DNA from: an uncultured Actinomycetes bacterium
Lineage (GTDB): Bacteria; Actinomycetota; Actinomycetes; Nanopelagicales; Nanopelagicaceae
Direction: 5' to 3'
Assembly (NCBI GenBank): GCA_903867285.1
Contig: CAIPQX010000097.1
Span: 1 to 8,220 of the forward strand
DNA: 8,220 nt
A program made the position numbers and the translations under genes. The stretch's first letter is position 1; every line of letters starts with the position of its first letter. The notes beneath the pieces are model-generated. The model made no database searches, was not told the origin of the DNA, and saw only the letters and a program-made list of their open reading frames with translations. This document shows positions 5,934 through 8,220 of the stretch, piece after piece.

Positions 5934-8180
5934 ATGGCGCCAGAGCCAAAGAAATCGCGTAAGCGCGCGGCTAAACCCGCAGCGACCAAGAGTGAAGCCC
6001 CAGTAGAAGTATCTGCTGACTCCGCTTCCACCCCAGAGAGCGGGCAAAGTAAGCCGCCAGCCAAACGGTCTGCTAAAAAAGCCGTCGCCGAGGTGCCTAC
6101 CGAGGTAGTAGCACCCGCCAAGGTCAAGAAGGCCACCACACCCGTTCCAGTCCCACTCTTTCAAGAGGCACCCACCGAGGTAGCCCCGCCGAAGAAGGCG
6201 CGCGCTCCCAAGGCCGCACCAAGCGAAGGTGAATCTTCAACTCCAACATCCCCCAGCGAGAGCGAAGAGCAAGAGCAACGTCGCCGTCGCCGCCGTGGAG
6301 GTCGAGGCCGCCGTCGTCCTACCGATGACTCCGCCGCTGAAGGTACTTTGAATGAAGATGGTGAAGCGCTAGATCCAGATGCTTTGGATGGCGAAGAAGA
6401 AGTTCTCAATGCCGATGGGACTACGCATCGTCGCCGTCGCCGTCGCCGCGCAAAAGGTGAAGGCGTCGAAGCTGGCGAGAGCGTTGATGAGGATGGCGTC
6501 GTTACCGTTGTAAAGGTTCGCCCACCACGGGAGAGCTCACCAACGCGTACTGAACGCACCTCTCGGAATACTCGTGACCGCGATCGAGATCGTGGGCGCA
6601 GTCGCGATAGTCGCGATAGTCGTGACCGTCGTGATCGAGATGATCGCGCACCTCGTGACTTCACTCGCCGCCGCGGAACCATCATCACCGAGCAAGAGTT
6701 CTTGGCTCGTCGTGAAAATGTGGATCGCGAAATGCTGGTTCGCCAGACCGGTGACCGTACTCAGATTGCAGTACTTGAAGACAAGATCATGGTGGAGCAT
6801 TACGTCAATCGAAATAGCAATATTTCCTATGTCGGCAACGTTTACCTAGGTCGCGTCCAAAACGTTCTTCCTTCGATGGAGGCTGCCTTCGTTGATATCG
6901 GTAAGGGGCGAAACGCTGTTCTCTATGCCGGTGAAGTGAATTGGGATGCCGCTGGCATCGCCGAAGGACAGACCCGCAAAATTGAGCATGTACTCAAGAC
7001 TGGCCAATCAGTATTAGTTCAGGTAACCAAAGATCCAATTGGGCAGAAAGGCGCGCGTTTAACCTCGCAGATCTCGCTCCCTGGTCGCTACCTGGTTTAT
7101 GTACCTGGCGGAGCAATGAGCGGAATTAGCCGTCGTCTCCCCGATCAAGAGCGCAGTCGTCTCAAGTCGATTTTGAAGAATTTGATTCCAGAAGAGGCCG
7201 GCGTGATCGTACGTACCGCCTCCGAGGGAGCAACTGAAGAAGAGCTAGAGCGCGATGTAATTCGCCTCAAGGCGCAATGGGATGACATTCAAGAGAAGTC
7301 TGAAAATCCTTCTACGACTGCCCCATCACTTCTTTATAGCGAGCCAGATCTCACCGTTCGCGTCATTCGCGATATCTTCAATGAAGATTTCCGTCGCCTC
7401 ATCGTGCAAGGTGATGAAGCGTGGGATGAAATTAATAATTACCTCGGACACATTGCTCCTGAGCTGACGACCAAGATGGAGAAATGGTCAGGCGCACGCG
7501 ATCTCTTCGCAGAAAATCGCATTGAAGAGCAGTTAGCCAAGGCCTTCGACCGTAAGGTCTATCTCCCTTCTGGTGGATCACTCGTTATTGATCGCACCGA
7601 AGCGATGATCGTTATCGACGTCAACACCGGAAAGTTCATCGGCAAGGGTGGAAATCTGGAAGAGACTGTTACCAAGAACAACTTGGAAGCAGCCGAAGAG
7701 ATTGCTCGCCAATTGCGCTTGCGCGATATGGGCGGAATTATTGTTATCGACTTTATTGATATGGCGCTGGAATCCAACCGTGACCAAGTTCTTCGCCGTC
7801 TGGTGGAGTGCCTCGGTCGCGATCGCACCAAGCACCAGGTTGCCGAAGTCACCTCACTTGGCCTCGTCCAAATGACTCGTAAGCGTGTGGGACAAGGGCT
7901 GATCGAAGCCTTCTCCACCACATGTGAGTCTTGTGGTGGCCGCGGAATCCACATCCACTCAGAGCCAGTCCGCAAGGTAGCGCTCGAGAAGGATATGGAG
8001 CAGCGTTATGTCCCATCTTCTGCTCGTGAGGATGAAGATGAGGCGCAGGCCGAACCCGCTCAGGAAGCACCTGTTGTGGCGGAAAAAGAGGTGGAAACAC
8101 CTACCGAGCCTCGAAGTGGCGGACACGCTCCTCGCAAGCGCCGCAGGGCAGTCAGCACCGGCGTAATTACGCCAGTTTGA
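5934..8180 (+). CDS. rne: Ribonuclease E/G with long disordered N-terminal extension
   Basis: An endoribonuclease that starts mRNA decay and processes rRNA and tRNA precursors in the cytoplasm. The 748 residues begin with about 245 low-complexity residues: Ala/Pro/Lys-rich (1-100), arginine runs (116-128 and 166-172) separated by an acidic stretch (about 130-162), and Arg-Asp/Ser repeats (about 210-237). The catalytic core follows: S1 domain (about 290-380), the 5'-monophosphate sensor residues Arg427-Thr428 in GVIVRTA, metal ligands Asp562 (VIDVNTGKF) and Asp606 (IIVIDFIDM), MTRKR (647-651), and the zinc-link cysteines Cys664 and Cys667 (CESC). The C-terminal tail is short, acidic, then KRRR. 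This central-core layout is known for actinobacterial RNase E and differs from E. coli, whose scaffold region is C-terminal. The ATG has GAGGA eight bases upstream. Its nearest relatives could be labelled rne or rng; the core motifs do not separate them. Confidence 0.95.
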   Translation: MAPEPKKSRKRAAKPAATKSEAPVEVSADSASTPESGQSKPPAKRSAKKAVAEVPTEVVAPAKVKKATTPVPVPLFQEAPTEVAPPKKARAPKAAPSEGESSTPTSPSESEEQEQRRRRRRGGRGRRRPTDDSAAEGTLNEDGEALDPDALDGEEEVLNADGTTHRRRRRRRAKGEGVEAGESVDEDGVVTVVKVRPPRESSPTRTERTSRNTRDRDRDRGRSRDSRDSRDRRDRDDRAPRDFTRRRGTIITEQEFLARRENVDREMLVRQTGDRTQIAVLEDKIMVEHYVNRNSNISYVGNVYLGRVQNVLPSMEAAFVDIGKGRNAVLYAGEVNWDAAGIAEGQTRKIEHVLKTGQSVLVQVTKDPIGQKGARLTSQISLPGRYLVYVPGGAMSGISRRLPDQERSRLKSILKNLIPEEAGVIVRTASEGATEEELERDVIRLKAQWDDIQEKSENPSTTAPSLLYSEPDLTVRVIRDIFNEDFRRLIVQGDEAWDEINNYLGHIAPELTTKMEKWSGARDLFAENRIEEQLAKAFDRKVYLPSGGSLVIDRTEAMIVIDVNTGKFIGKGGNLEETVTKNNLEAAEEIARQLRLRDMGGIIVIDFIDMALESNRDQVLRRLVECLGRDRTKHQVAEVTSLGLVQMTRKRVGQGLIEAFSTTCESCGGRGIHIHSEPVRKVALEKDMEQRYVPSSAREDEDEAQAEPAQEAPVVAEKEVETPTEPRSGGHAPRKRRRAVSTGVITPV
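6279..6317 (+). repeat. Arginine-codon run in rne (first)
   Basis: Alternating CGT/CGC codons encode RRRRRRGGRGRRR (RNase E residues 116-128). The CGTCGC hexamer is repeated at the start of the run and recurs at 6429. Such short tandem units can gain or lose copies by slippage without breaking frame. The protein segment is a likely RNA- or ribosome-binding patch. Confidence 0.7.
6429..6449 (+). repeat. CGTCGC tandem run in rne (second)
   Basis: Three perfect copies of CGTCGC plus one CGC codon encode seven consecutive arginines (RNase E residues 166-172). The run follows an acidic stretch, so the extension alternates charge blocks. It shares its hexamer with the run at 6279. Confidence 0.75.
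6567..6644 (+). repeat. Degenerate Arg-Asp / Ser-Arg-Asp repeat region in rne
   Basis: Near-repeats of AGTCGCGAT (6600-6608, 6609-6617, then the variant AGTCGTGAC at 6618-6626 and CGTCGTGAT at 6627-6635) sit among CGTGAC/CGCGAT/CGAGAT units. They encode RDRDRDRG and RDSRDSRDRRDRDD (about residues 214-237) just before the catalytic core. Mixed-charge RD/SRD repeats of this kind are typical of disordered RNA-associated segments. Confidence 0.7.
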
Positions 8181-8206
8181 CCCCAGCCCCCTCGAATCCG
8201 TACCCT
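8177..8206 (+). promoter_or_regulatory. Candidate promoter overlapping the rne stop codon, probably for rplU
   Basis: TTGACC (8177-8182; five of six consensus bases) and TACCCT (8201-8206; the TAnnnT form common in Actinobacteria) are 18 bases apart. The -35 element includes the rne TGA (8178-8180). The spacer is C-rich. Initiation would fall near 8212-8214, and the downstream gene is outside the window. Actinobacterial gene order predicts rplU-rpmA (ribosomal proteins L21 and L27), which would suit a strong promoter. The identity of the target is inference. Confidence 0.6.
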
Positions 8207-8220
8207 AGACCCCTGCCTAT

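Noticed and set aside
5721..6164. Reverse-strand open frame spanning the rodA-rne gap
   Set aside because: It covers the end of rodA, the rne leader and the start of rne, all with good forward evidence. The translation looks like an arbitrary complement with no family features.
6161..6688. Long reverse-strand open frame opposite the N-terminal part of rne, rich in Arg and Ser
   Set aside because: It is the complement of biased arginine/aspartate codons in rne, which removes stops on the other strand. It has no recognisable domain and only low-complexity composition.

Overview
The window looks like chromosomal DNA from an actinobacterium of moderate G+C content (roughly half G+C by eye). MreB closely resembles the streptomycete type. 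PBP2 carries a cysteine-flanked insert ending in CWNG that I associate with actinobacterial PBP2. RNase E has its catalytic core in the middle of the chain behind a long basic/acidic N-terminal extension, as in Mycobacterium and Streptomyces. The mreBCD-pbp2-rodA-rne order is also the one I remember from Actinobacteria, where rplU-rpmA-obg normally follows. A small-genome freshwater lineage (Nanopelagicales-like) would suit the moderate base composition and tight packing, but that is a guess.

Layout, all on the + strand: mreB (10-1053; its own start is inside the window but its upstream region is cut off), mreC (1084-2028), mreD (2029-2547), the class B penicillin-binding protein PBP2 (2547-4634) and rodA (4631-5782). 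These five genes form one transcription unit by appearance. mreC has a strong Shine-Dalgarno 30 bases after mreB. mreC and mreD abut (TAGATG), mreD and pbp2 overlap by one base (TAATG), and pbp2 and rodA overlap by four (ATGA). A 151-base gap (5783-5933) with a candidate promoter and an AT-rich leader separates this operon from rne (5934-8180), which encodes RNase E/G. The last bases hold a good candidate promoter (8177-8206) whose -35 element overlaps the rne stop codon. It points out of the window, most likely towards rplU.

How the genes work together: MreB filaments on the inner membrane face, the membrane proteins MreC and MreD, the SEDS glycan polymerase RodA and the transpeptidase PBP2 make up the Rod complex (elongasome) that builds lateral or spore-type peptidoglycan. 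RNase E is functionally separate. It starts mRNA decay and processes stable RNA in the cytoplasm.

I found no mobile elements, CRISPR arrays, RNA genes, pseudogenes or foreign-looking segments, and no credible undescribed system. Points worth a second look are regulatory or architectural: the rne leader, the promoter overlapping the rne stop codon, the repeat-coded arginine-rich extension of RNase E, the Pro/Thr-rich tail of MreC and the three cysteine pairs of PBP2.
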